Below are positions 14,101-24,915 of a stretch of 64,000 nucleotides of DNA, piece after piece; positions within the stretch are counted from its first letter, which is position 1, and every line of letters begins with the position of its first letter. Made by a program: the position numbers and the translations under genes. The notes below the pieces were generated by a model. That model searched no databases. It worked only from the letters and a program-made list of their open reading frames with translations, and was not told the origin of the DNA. The stretch is from Lineus longissimus. Its lineage: Eukaryota; Nemertea; Pilidiophora; Heteronemertea; Lineidae. The stretch is taken from positions 14,906,953 to 14,970,952 of the forward strand of contig NC_088324.1 of NCBI RefSeq assembly GCF_910592395.1. Direction: 5' to 3'.

Positions 14101-14904
14101 TGATGACGAGGTCAATACGTTATGAGAGCGTCATCATGTCGTCTCTTACACTTGGCTAGTTACGCCCCCGATCGTTCATTTCCTTAGTAAATTCGGCTAA
14201 GTAAGTGTAATTGCCCCAAATGACAATATCCTCTCCAGAAATACCAGTTTTGCTCCTTAATTTCCTTTATAAGCCTCAACTAACATGAACAAAACATCAA
14301 TGAATACATTAGGCAGTAAATCCATGAATTCCTTCAGATGGATAAATGGATTGATCTAGCATGAAGGAATAGTTTTAATCTGCAGTTCCATTAGGAGGTA
14401 TTCGATTATTTTGATGCAAATCAATCAGAATTATTCATTTATACATGAATCTTGGCAGAAAGCATGAAAACGTGGTTTTGCCATCTCATTGAGATAACTA
14501 TGATGTACAACTGCGAAGACATTTCTGACTGGTCTCGTCCAAGGGCATGGTTGTTCAAAACAAATTTGTCACTCACGCTGTCGTTAACTTAATTCGATGT
14601 TTTCTCATTCAGTTAAGCCTTTAGACTTGGCTTTTTTGTCCTGGCCAATCTTATCCAGCTTCAAATCTGCTTGATGCCATAGCTAGCTTTGTTTTCAGCG
14701 CAGAGAATATCTCAGTTCAGTTGATCATTCGCCACTCCCAAAGAAAGACTGATCTACTTTCCGCATCGTATTTCCATTAATTAATCACTAGCATGTTTTC
14801 ATCTTGCATCCAGGGTAGCGCTGTTTAATCACAAATTCTTTATTTAATCTGAAACATTATTCTGTTTTAAAAAAAATTTCATTGTGCGTCTCTTGTCTTC
14901 GCAG
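8120..14904. other. Long stretch with no supported gene; possible first intron of the next gene
   Basis: No recognisable coding exon. Two segments look more protein-like than the rest but carry frame changes or stops: minus strand 10,550-10,934 and plus strand 11,050-11,660 (see findings). A short direct repeat is visible near 10,015-10,040 and 10,148-10,175, sharing an ACTTGCAGTGATAT-like core. If the downstream plus-strand gene has a leader exon near 8.1-8.2 kb, most of this would be its intron, but the missing upstream coding exons were not found. Confidence 0.45.
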
Positions 14905-16925
14905 GTATCCAGGGCCGATTCAGTTGATCAGACGTTACCGGGATGAGATGATATGCACACAGTGAGTAAAAATCTTCATTACACAAAACTGCCAGCCAGC
15001 ACACGTGTGGAGTACTAACATTATTTTGGCAAACATTAATGAAAATAACACTCCTTGAATGATGGAGTTTGCAAAGGAAAATGCATTAGGAGTGCACTTT
15101 GGACGTTGTTAAAAATCACATAAAATACTGATTAATAAAAGATTGGAAAGGTTTGGCTGAATATCCTCCTAAACGTTTGAACAAGTTAATGCTGTTAATT
15201 CTCCAGCCCGGTTCTGTGGAATACCCTGTGGAAAGTAAAAAACAAGCAAAAATGTAATTGCGGCTTGCATTCGAATTCTCAAAGTTTGATTGATCCCAAT
15301 TAATCCAAGAGGAAGGAGGTAATGTTGGTTTTGTGGGATTGTTCATCGACTGATGTCAATATCGTCAATCAATTGTCAGCAGTAACTTGAGATGTCAACT
15401 TCTTTATTCTCAGTCGGTTTACATATCAGTCTATGTGTTAGCTCACATATCCATATACATAGGTTAGATTACATATCAGTATACAAAGGTAAGTTTACAT
15501 ATCAAGTGTAGCACTACTACTCAACGGAACAAGTGCCATGAGCTTCATTGCTCTATCATCTTGAAGATCAGCGTTACGACTCACGTTACCGTTGAACATG
15601 GACCAAGCTGACGTCTTTTTTCGTGGACCACTAATCCCAAGTGATGTTAAGCGATACATATAAACCCCATCAGTCTCCACCTATCTTATATTTCATTGAA
15701 CTAACAACTTGTAACAGTGGGTAGTCATGGAGTCGGGGGGGATCTCCACGGTCAGAGATATGGAGAAACATCATAGATAACAATAACATGAAGAAGGTTT
15801 GTTGTCAGAAGACAGGATTCAGCCATGATCTGTTTTGTCTTCAGGGAGCCGCCAGATCCAGCAACAAATCGTGGTAACGATCTACTCATCAAAGTCTTGC
15901 AGCATAGGTAAGCACTTTTAGCACTGTTCACGAGATTGAACTAAGCCTGTGAACAATATTAAAAGCTGTTTTTAATGTCCAGGAGAAAACGTAATCCCTC
16001 AAAGAAATGTGCTTGGTGACAGGCAAAAGTTTTGGTAGTCATCCAGTTGTAAACCTGTTCTAACAGGTCAGAAATCTGTGTTCTCCCCAAAGCAGAATCC
16101 TTGCTCTACCTTATTGGTTATAGACCAGCAAAATACCCACGGAGCCTTGGATCTCAGAGGGCATACCTCTGTCCTGCAAAGAAAACTTTGTTATCGTTGA
16201 TATTATTGGCAACATCTGCTTTGTTTTCAGATTTCCAAAGTTAGTTGATGAGACGACTATTCCAATCCTCAGGGATATGTTGGCAGGCAGTGAGGCTAAA
16301 GCCGGTAAGAACATGTTACCCTTTTGTAACGAGCATGAGAAATGAGATTTTGATGGGACTTTTCATCATTTGTGAGGAGAGATGAGAAGGCTGTACTTAT
16401 AACTGATCTGGCAACCGAGCTGATCCCAACAATCCTTAATGCCAGCAAATTTGAGCCTTTTCTCTTTACCAGGTCTGCACTCATTGTATGAGGTGGACGA
16501 TGAGCTCATCACTCTCGCCCTGCGCTCATACGTCGAGGAATACTCTCCAAGCTATCCTATGCAGATTGGGGAGGACTTGGATGAAAACACAAAAATACAG
16601 TATACATTATTCTTGGTAAGTAAACAAAAATAGTTGTCCTTTCTATATTGGGTATTTTCAAGGAAGAAACTGTTGGCTGCCGTGCTGTGATTTTTCAATG
16701 ATCCAGTGTGGAGAAGTCATGCCCAGCTGGAAGCCACTTTTACATGAAAAACCAACATTTAAAGGCTCAATCTGTTGCTTGAAGACTTGATTCTCCTCAT
16801 TTCCATTTCAGGCATCTCACTACATGAAGGACTTCGACTCCACCCACTGTACCCCACTGCCGACGAGGTTGTTCCTCAAGCCGTGGGATATACAGCAAGA
16901 CCCTGGACTCAAATTTGAAATTTAG
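14905..16925 (+). CDS. C-terminal exons of an unidentified protein-coding gene
   Basis: I do not recognise the family. Five exons join in one consistent phase: 14905-14961, 15845-15907, 16231-16304, 16473-16615 and 16812-16925, ending in TAG. Each has a pyrimidine-rich AG acceptor and a GTGAGT or GTAAG donor. They encode about 149 residues, starting YPGPIQLIRRYRDEMICTQ, passing through a helical stretch (FPKLVDETTIPILRDML) and an acidic segment (SLYEVDDELITLALRSYVEE), and ending LKPWDIQQDPGLKFEI. The first exon begins in mid-codon, so coding sequence is missing 5'. It was not found in the 14.9 kb to the left, or the ATG in the first exon is used, giving about 135 residues. There is no signal peptide, membrane span or catalytic motif. 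Composition suggests a soluble, mostly helical C-terminal domain. The nearest downstream AATAAA on this strand is at about 17,930. Confidence 0.7.
15412..15500. repeat. Minisatellite of TTACATATCAGTATAC-like units
   Basis: About four degenerate copies of a motif close to TTACATATCAGTATAC, spaced roughly 25-35 bp apart. They lie in the intron between the first two visible exons of the unidentified gene. Confidence 0.6.
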
Positions 16926-17079
16926 ATCATGCTTTCAAATGTTTATGTATTGTATCAAAATGGCCAGAGATTATATTTAGAAACTTGAGACGCTTTTCGT
17001 TTGGATCTGTATCATTGGCCATAAAACAGGGCCAAGTTATAATGAACAGATATTTACCAATTCAGTCACTCCTCTTCAC

Positions 17080-17444
17080 TTAAAGGGAACTGAAACCGCC
17101 AAGCCAGTTCGTATGACCTCGTTTTCATTTCCCGCGTATCGGGTGATCAGAACGAGGCATGAATGAAACATGGCGCCTAGCTGTCAATCATTGAGTGACG
17201 TCACTTCTATGGAATTTACTATGAAAACTCATGAATGAAAGATCGCAGGACTCACGTGATTCTCACGTGATTCTCACGTGATTCTCACATGATTCTCAAT
17301 AATAACAAATTAAACTGCGCATGCTTGGGCACTGGGGGCGGAGCTACAAATCTGAACTCGAATAGGAAGTTGGAAGTTTGACTTTCTCGGGCGGTGAAAG
17401 TCGAAAAGTTGAATAAATCGCTCGGCGGTTCCAGTTCGCTTTAA
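17080..17444. mobile_element. TTAA-flanked MITE with 17-bp terminal inverted repeats
   Basis: TTAA at 17080-17083 and 17441-17444 bracket a 357-bp element that begins AGGGAACTGAAACCGCC and ends with the near reverse complement of it (15 of 17 match). A TTAA target duplication with short terminal inverted repeats fits piggyBac- or Kolobok-type non-autonomous elements. There is no coding capacity. It carries an E-box array and a TGACGTCA site internally and lies just 3' of the unidentified gene's stop codon, possibly inside its 3' UTR. Confidence 0.6.
17252..17298. repeat. Four 11-bp tandem units carrying three TCACGTGA E-boxes
   Basis: TCACGTGA occurs at 17252-17259, 17263-17270 and 17274-17281, and a mutated TCACATGA at 17285-17292, in an exact 11-bp period. 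TCACGTGA is the palindromic E-box recognised by MITF/TFE and USF/MYC-type bHLH-zip factors. The 11-bp spacing would place the sites on nearly the same face of the helix. The array is internal to a MITE, so its function is unknown. Confidence 0.85.
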
Positions 17445-18358
17445 TACCTTTCCCCAGGTGATGGTTGGAAGATTTGATGCTTTGATGCTTTGAAAGCAAT
17501 GTCCCATACTTTTGGCCACTATTGTGTACGCATATTTATGTTGGATGTTGGCCTACATGTAAAAGGCTTTTTATTTCATTACTCCAGTCTTCATATCTTT
17601 TTCATTGCATGTAACATCAAACGTCCCATTATCGCCGCAGGACTTTGCCGCTTATGTCATGACATATATTCAATGAAAATTTGGTGATAACATGCAGGAC
17701 ATGGCCATGAGGCAGCAGTAACAGGACCTCTGTGCTACAGAACTGACTAATATTTTTGCTGAGCTGTAATTGTAAATTTGCCAAGTATTTGTCAACGCCT
17801 GTATTGGTAAATCAGAGATTTATTAATGTAATGGTAAAATAAATGAGTCAATTATGCTTCAATTCAGTCTGATCTGTTCATATCCTTGATTATTATTTAA
17901 GTGGTCATCAATATCATGTAATAAGTTTGTAATAAACAATATTCACTTCATTTCTCAACTTCGTCTTATTTCTGTCTTCCTCTCAGTGATGAGTGGCATC
18001 ACGACTATACAGAGAAACCATTGCAAAAACTTCTATTATCAGCAAAAAACCTTCTGGTGTCAGCACCAGACAGTGTACCAGTGATGACGCATGGAGGACT
18101 AAGTAGCAACAACTGAGTCTCTACCGCACGGTGTTGTTCATTCAAGACAGGTTGTTCCAATTGACTGTACTTGGCCTCTTCCAGCTGGTTATTGAGTACC
18201 TGACCATTCCACTCTTCCATATGGTTATCGCAGGTGGTTCCACAGCTCCACTCGGTTCTCTGTAATCGTTGGGTTGTTCCATTTGTCTGAATGTGGCCTC
18301 CAAGAGCTTGTTATCAAGTCTCTAAACATGCCAATCGTCCAGCTGGTTATAAGTCATT

Positions 18359-18476
18359 GGGTGATATGAATAAAGACTAGCAAATGCTTTTACTTCAATT
18401 TTGTACAGAAAGGCCTAGTGTACATGTACATGAAGTTTTAGATAAAAGCATTTGCTAGTCTTTATTCATATCACCC
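18359..18476. repeat. Perfect 34-bp inverted repeat with 50-bp loop
   Basis: The left arm 18359-18392 (starting GGGTGATATGAATAAAGAC) is the exact reverse complement of the right arm 18443-18476. The loop holds weaker internal complementarity (CTTCA...TGAAG and GTACA...TGTAC). The perfect arms imply a recent origin. It is probably a small foldback or MITE; no clear target-site duplication was identified. Confidence 0.9.
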
Positions 18477-18904
18477 CTTGGCTAGTTATCTCAGGTTGTT
18501 CCATTGCTTCCCCCTGTCCCCTGCTATGAAGACAAAACACAACATTGCCCTATTGTGACTTTGGAGGATGAGACTTCGACCTCAGATTGTGTCTTCACAG
18601 GATGTGCCAATGTGTCCCCAGTTGTTCTACCGAGACTGCTTCACCCTGTCCTCTGTTTAGGTGGTCTCTGGTTGTGACCTTTTCTTTGTCTCTTCTCTGC
18701 TCCCAAGACCAGACATCTACTGTGTCTGGTTGTGACTATGCTGAAGGGATGAGACAGTATACAATTGCACAAATGCCATATTTTTGGAAAACTTTTATGA
18801 ATCATTGTGTTTCAGGGCCCTTTTGGCTGATACTGGGACAGACTTTCCAATAAAGGCCTTAAGTGATATTGAAAAACAATTTTTTTTTTTATTTTGACAT
18901 ATCG

Positions 18905-19790
18905 CAAAAGAAATAAACCACTGCCAATGTATATGTTGATATCTAATGATGCTGTGTAGCAAAAATCAGCTAAAAATTCCAAGCGTTTCATGGTTTTTCA
19001 GATATTGGGCAATTTTTTAGGCAAAATTCTGCCTTCAAATCAAAAAGAAGCCTTGGGTCCAGGTTAGAGGTGACCATGAATGTACATGAATGTAAAGGAC
19101 TCAAAATCTGTAAGACCTGGATATGAGGTATTTTTGAAGTGGTCAGCATCCGCAAACGGCGGGTGATATGAAGCTGAAAATTTGGGATATTCATGATAGA
19201 TAGATAATCTGATAGATGTTAAAGCGAAATTACTTTAGTAAAGTTAGTTTAGTGATAATTCTTCAAAATATCACGAAAATGATATTCTGTCTCAATCAAT
19301 CTGCTTTAGATTTTTTCACTCCAAACCTTGGTCCACGACTTAGACAGACCTTGTCTACCACATAGTCAAGAAAATCTTCATGAAATATTGATATTTGGGG
19401 GACAGGTCCAAATTATCATTTCATGATATTTACGATAATTACAGCAAAACTAATATTGATATCTGAATTTCGCTTCAGCACCAATCAGATCATGTGTCTA
19501 TCATCAATATCCCAAATTTTCAGCATCATATGACTAACCATTTGCAGATGCTGGCCACTTCAAAAATACCTTGTACCCAGGTCTTAGGGCATATGAAGTC
19601 CTATACGTTCAAGTACATTGACGATCACTCCTGGCCTGGATCCAAGGGCACTTTTTGGTTTTGAAGTCAAAATTTGGCAAAATCATTCCCAATATCTTAA
19701 AAACCATGAAGCGATGGGAATTTTGGGCCCAATTTTGGCATGCAGCATCTTTGGACATCTACAATTACATTAAACTGACCGATGCTGTTT
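18905..19790. repeat. Long imperfect inverted repeat, arms about 300 bp
   Basis: The sequence from about 18,905 to 19,220 returns as its diverged reverse complement at about 19,465 to 19,790. Matching landmarks are CAAATTTTCAGC/GCTGAAAATTTGGG, AAGACCTGG/CCAGGTCTT, ACTTCAAAAATACCT/AGGTATTTTTGAAGT and the GATGCTG/CAGCATC pair near the outer ends. By eye the arms are about three quarters identical. A transcript across it would fold into a long bulged duplex. It contains no gene and is best read as an old foldback element or an inverted duplication of a repeat. Confidence 0.75.
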
Positions 19791-20479
19791 AAATCTGATT
19801 CCAATTATGTATTTTTTGAAGATGATGGAAGCATAGAAAGCCCATGTTAAGGATGCCGCATGGACTGTCTCGGGAATGTAACTCTGCTGCTGTCGCCCAA
19901 CCTTGCGCCCAACCCTGTCATTTCTTCGAACTAGATTCTTTGTCTGTCATAAACAAAGCAGCATTGGATCCAGTTGGTTTAGAGGACATGAGTATATCAG
20001 TATGGAACAGCAGCATGAAACACGTCTAGGTGGTGCGAAAGTGTCCTGTGTCCCTTATCACAACCAACCTAATCTTATGAGGTGAGGTTGAAGGATGTCC
20101 TTGGCAGGGAAGGTATTGGTGGAGACTGTCTTCATGGATGTCTGTCACCATTATGATTGCGGGGCTGGACCGTTGGTGTATGTGGAGTCACTACTGCACA
20201 TCTCTGGTGAAGACAACATGATTAGATTCCATGTACGTTCTCTAAATAACGAGGCCCTTGTCTTCCAGACATCATCAGGGCCCACTTGAATGGATAGAAT
20301 GGATATTTCCTTGTGCTCCTGATAACAACATGGACGGATCCCATGAAGAGATCCCATGCTCCCTTCTGGACAGACTTCATACATCCACAATGACGACACC
20401 AGGGGCATATCTATAAAAGCAGCAAGGGTAGATTACCGTTGCTCCCCTGGGTCACATCCATATTAAAGACACCATGGGC
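19791..20479. other. Intergenic; possible degraded satellite edge
   Basis: No gene is supported. Fragments resembling the neighbouring 127-bp satellite (such as GAAGACAACATG and CAGACATCATCAGG) may be highly diverged monomers, but the match is too weak to count. Confidence 0.4.
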
Positions 20480-23310
20480 AGGATATCTCTCAAAAGGACT
20501 TTTACGACCTGTAGACAAAAGGCACGACGGAGACATCGTCACAACGTATTTTTCTTGCGTCAATTAGACACACTGCTATGTACAGGATGTCTCTGAAAAG
20601 GCTTATGGGGCTTGTAAACAAAGGGTCTGACATGGAGACATTGTCACAATCTCTCTGTCTCTCGTGCCAGTTAGACATACAGTTCCAATCAGCCTTGCTA
20701 TATTCAGGATGTCTCAGAAAAGGATCTATAAGGCCTTGTAAACCAAGGGTCCTACATAAAGACATCCACACAACTCATGTTTTGTGCACTATAGCGAGAC
20801 ATGTTGAACGCTGAACGCAGAAGACGAAGACATAGCGCTGCAATCCTCCTTGGTATATTCAGGATGTCTCAGGAAAGGATCTCTACGGCTAATAACCAAT
20901 GGTCCGACAATCACGGAGACATCATCACAATCTTCCTTGCTGTACACAGGGTACCTCAGAAAATACTGCCTTGTGCACCAAGGGTCTGGCATGGGGACAA
21001 CGTCACAATCTTTCTATCTCGCAAAGTTAGACAGACTGTTTCTATCGTCCTTGCTATATACAGGGTGTCTCAGAAAGGGACCTTCAAGGCCTTACTAACC
21101 ACGGGCCCGACAGTACATGGAGACATTGTCACAACGTATCTCTCTCTCACCAGTAAGACAGACTGTTTCTATCGTCCTTGCTATATACCGGGTGTCTCAG
21201 AAAGGGACCTTCAAGGCCTTACTAACCACGGGCCCGACAGTACATGGAGACATTGTCACAACGTATCTCTCTCTCACCAGTAAGACAGACTGTTGCAAAC
21301 GTCCTTGCTATATACAGGGTGGCTCAGAGAGGGACCTTCAAGGCCTTACTAACCACGGGCCCGACAGTACATGGAGACATTGTCACAACGTATCTCTCTC
21401 TCACCAGTAAGACAGACTGTTGCAAACGTCCTTGCTATATACAGGGTGGCTCAGAGAGGGACCTTCAAGGCCTTACTAACCACGGGCCCGACAGTACACG
21501 GAGACATTGTCACAACGTATCTCTCTCTCACCAGTAAGACGGACTGTTTCTATCGTCCTTGCTATATACCGGGTGTCTCAGAAAGGGACCTTCAAGGCCT
21601 TACTAACCACGGGCCCGACAGTACATGGAGACATTGTCACAACGTATCTCTCTCTCACCAGTAAGACAGACTGTTGCAAACGTTTTTGCTATATACAGGG
21701 TGGCTCAGAGAGGGACCTTCAAGGCCTTACTAACCACGGGCCCGACAGTACATGGAGACATTGTCACAACGTATCTCTCTCTCACCAGTAAGACAGACTG
21801 TTGCAAACGCCCTTGCTATATACAGGGTGTCTCAGAAAGGGACCTTCATGGCCTTACTAACCACGGGCCCGACAGTACATGGAGACATTGTCACAACGTA
21901 TCTCTCTCTCACCAGATGGACAGACTGTTTCCATCGTCCTTGCTATATACAGGGTGTCTCAAAGGCCTTACTAACCACGGGCCCGCCTGACAGTACATGG
22001 AGACGTCGTCACAACGTATCTCTCTCTCACCAGTAAGACAGACTGTTTAAATCGTCCTTGCTACATACAGGGTGTCTCAGAGAGGGACCTTCAAGGCCTT
22101 ACTAACCACGGGCCTGACAGTACATGGAGACATTGTCACAACGTATCTCTCTCTACCAGTAAGACAGGCTGTTTCAATCGTCCTTGCTATATACAGGATG
22201 TCTCAGAAAGGGACCTTCAAGGCCTCACTAACCACGGGCCCGACAGTACATGGAGACATTGTCACAACGTATCTCTCTCTCACCAGTAAGACAGACTGTT
22301 GCAAACGTCCTTGCTATATACAGGGTGGCTCAGAGAGGGACCTTCAAGGCCCTACTAACCACGGGCCCGACAGTACATGGAGACATTGTCACAACGTATC
22401 TCTCTCTCACCAGTAAGACAGACTGTTGCAAACGTCCTTGCTATATACAGGGTGTCTCAGAAAGGGACCTTCATGGCCTTACTAACCACGGGTCCGACAG
22501 TACATGAAGACATTGTCACAACGTATCTCTCTCTCACCAGTAAGACAGACTGTTGCAAACGTCCTTGCTATATACAGGGTGTCTCAGAAAGGGACATTCA
22601 AGGCCTTACTAACCACGGGTCCGACAGTACATGGAGACATTGTCACAACGTATCTCTCTCTCACCAGTTTGATGGACTGTTTCTATTGTCCTTGCTATAT
22701 ACAGGGTGTCTCAGAAAGGGACATTCAAGGCCTTACTAACCACGGGTCCGACAGTACATGGAGACATTGTCACAACGTATCTCTCTCTCACCAGTAAGAC
22801 AGACTGTTTCAATTGTCCTTGCTATATACAGGGTGTCTCATCTCAGAAAGGGACCTTAAAGGCCTTACTAACCACGGGCCCGACAGTACATGGAGACATT
22901 GTCACAACGTATCTCTCTTTCACCAGTAAGACAGACTGTTTCAATTGTCCTTGCTATATACAGGGTGTCTCAGAAAGGGACCTTCAAGGCCTTACTAACC
23001 ACGGGCCCCACACTACATGGAGACATTGTCACAACGTATCTCTCTCTCACCAGTAAGACAGGCTGTTTCAATCGTCCTTGCTATATACAGGGTGTCTCAG
23101 AAAAGGATTTACAAGACATTGTCATGACCTCTAGTGGTGGTCCAGTAAACCATTACAGATTAACTGGCTAAACCAAGTTTAATGAATCTTTGTGGATACA
23201 TGGCTGAAATTATCCTTGTTATATTAGGACTATATCTCAGAGAAGGATATTTAGAGCGTGTAGGACTAGACATGAAGACATTGTCACAACCCAACTCAGT
23301 CACAACGAAC
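20480..23310. repeat. 127-bp tandem satellite array
   Basis: A monomer of about 127 bp is repeated head to tail. The landmark CTTGCTATATA recurs at about 21,049, 21,178, 21,305, 21,432, 21,559, 21,686, 21,813, 21,940, 22,186, 22,313, 22,440, 22,567, 22,693, 22,819, 22,949 and 23,079, with a CTACATAC variant near 22,060, so there are about 17 near-identical copies. Diverged copies lie at both edges (20,480-21,030 and 23,110-23,310), the pattern expected when unequal crossing-over homogenises the centre of an array. Two main subtypes differ after the GACAGACTG landmark (TTTCTATCG versus TTGCAAACG) and are interspersed. 127 is not a multiple of three, and the monomer is open in several frames, so the array produces many overlapping spurious open frames. 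Confidence 0.97.
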
Positions 23311-23342
23311 AGCTTTAGATATAAGGTACAGTATCAAAAGAA

Positions 23343-24479
23343 GACGTGTATCAGATGAAAACAATTTATTTTCTGTTTCTTCTCCAGCGTCAGATGAGGG
23401 TCTTGTTAACACCTTCAGCGCCGAACCACGAGATCTACGTGGCCCAAATCCCCCCTCTGAGCAGGTTATCGGAGTCTCACAGACTGCATGAAAGAACTAC
23501 GCCATCGCCATCTTCAGGGCAACGTTGGAACTGAAAAGACCAAACGGTATTTTCACGGTACTTTCAGTTCCTACCGGGCCCTGAAGATGGCGATGGCGTA
23601 GTTCAGACGTGTATCAGATGAAAACAATTTATTTTCTGTTTCTTCTACAGCGTCAGATGAGGGTCTTGTTAACACCTTCAGCGCCGAACCACGAGATCTA
23701 CATGGCCCAAATCCCCCCTCTTTTAGAGGTAATCGGAGTCTCACAGACTTCATGAAAGAACTACGCCATCGCCATCTTCAGGGCAATGTTGGAACTGAAA
23801 AGACCAAACGGTATTTTCACGGTACTTTCAGTTCCTACCGGGCCCTGAAGATGGCGATGGCGTAGTTCAGACGTGTATCAGATGAAAACAATTTATTCTC
23901 TGTTTCTTCTACAGCGTCAGATGAGGGTCTTGTTGACACCTTCAGCGCCGAACCACGAGATCTACGTGGCCCAAATCCCCCCTCTTTGAGTAGGTTATCG
24001 GCGTCTTATGGACTTCATGAAAGAACTACGCCATCGCCATCTTCAGGGCAAGGGAGGAACTGAAAGTACCATGAAAATACCGTTTGGTATTTTCAGTTCC
24101 TATCTTGCCCTGAAGATGGCGATGGCGTAGTTCAGAACTTCAAACGAAAGAACTACGCCATCGCCATCTTCCGGGCAAGGGAGGAACTGAAAGTACCATG
24201 AAAATACCGTTGGTATTTTCAGTTCCTATCTTGCCCTGAAGATGGCGATGGCGTAGTTCAGAACTTCAAACGAAAGAACTACGCCATCGCCATCTTCAGG
24301 GCAAAGGAGGAACTGAAAGTACCGTGAAAATAACGTTTGGTCTTTTCAGTTCCAACGTTGCCCTGAAGATGGCGATGGCGTAGTTCTTTCATGAAGTCCA
24401 TGAGACTCCGATAACCAGCGATAAGGGGAGGGGGAGTTGGGCCACGTAGATCTACGTGGTTCGGCGCTGAAGGTGTTAA
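23343..24479. mobile_element. Cluster of palindromic hairpin elements (foldback/MITE family)
   Basis: Three tandem units of about 263 bp start at 23343, 23606 and 23870 (each opening GACGTGTATCAGATG), followed by two more hairpins to 24479. Each hairpin has an arm of roughly 45 bp starting ACTACGCCATCGCCATCTTC, running through CAGGGCAAGG and GGAACTGAAA, then its reverse complement. Outside the hairpins lie TTATCGGAGTCTCA and a terminal CAGCGCCGAACCACG block containing the palindrome ACGTAGATCTACGT. On the right the terminal block occurs in reverse orientation and ends at a TTAA (24476-24479). There is no coding sequence. It lies tail-to-tail between the unidentified gene and STEEP1. Confidence 0.9.
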
Positions 24480-24915
24480 GAGAGAAAACCCCAGATCCAC
24501 GAAATTAAGCACAGAAAAGTTTAATGTCACATGTGGTTTCTTTTCACAAGCATTCCTCACATTGTCTAACTATTCAACACTTCATCACAGTCACAACAGT
24601 GGCACGAAGCTGGGCAGGAATAATAACCTCTTCCCATCCAAAGCCATGCTGGCAATCATACAACAGTAGTGTTTATAAGTAGGTACCAGCCTAAGTTGTG
24701 GACAATCCAAAATGCCACTTGCGTGGCTGAATTGAGCACTGCTTCAGATAGCAGACAGTCCCAATATTAGTGCCACACTTCCAGCTGGTTATCGATTCCA
24801 CAGGTATTTATGCTCATCCAGCTGATTAAAAATCCCAAGATTTTTAAGTCTTTCCATTGAAACAATTTTTTGAGAGATCAATCATTGAAAAGTTCATTAA
24901 ACAAAGACAAAATCC
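24480..24915. other. 3' flank / 3' UTR of STEEP1
   Basis: No gene. On the minus strand an ATTAAA (complement of TTTAAT near 24,519) is a plausible polyadenylation signal for STEEP1. Confidence 0.35.

Noticed and set aside
20801..23171. Many overlapping open frames of 80-160 residues in the 127-bp repeat array
   Set aside because: They are the same repeat read in rotating frames, with no start context, splice sites or family match. Treated as satellite.
20480..23310. Regular repeat array as a CRISPR
   Set aside because: Monomers are contiguous 127-bp units without unique spacers, in an intron-bearing animal genome.
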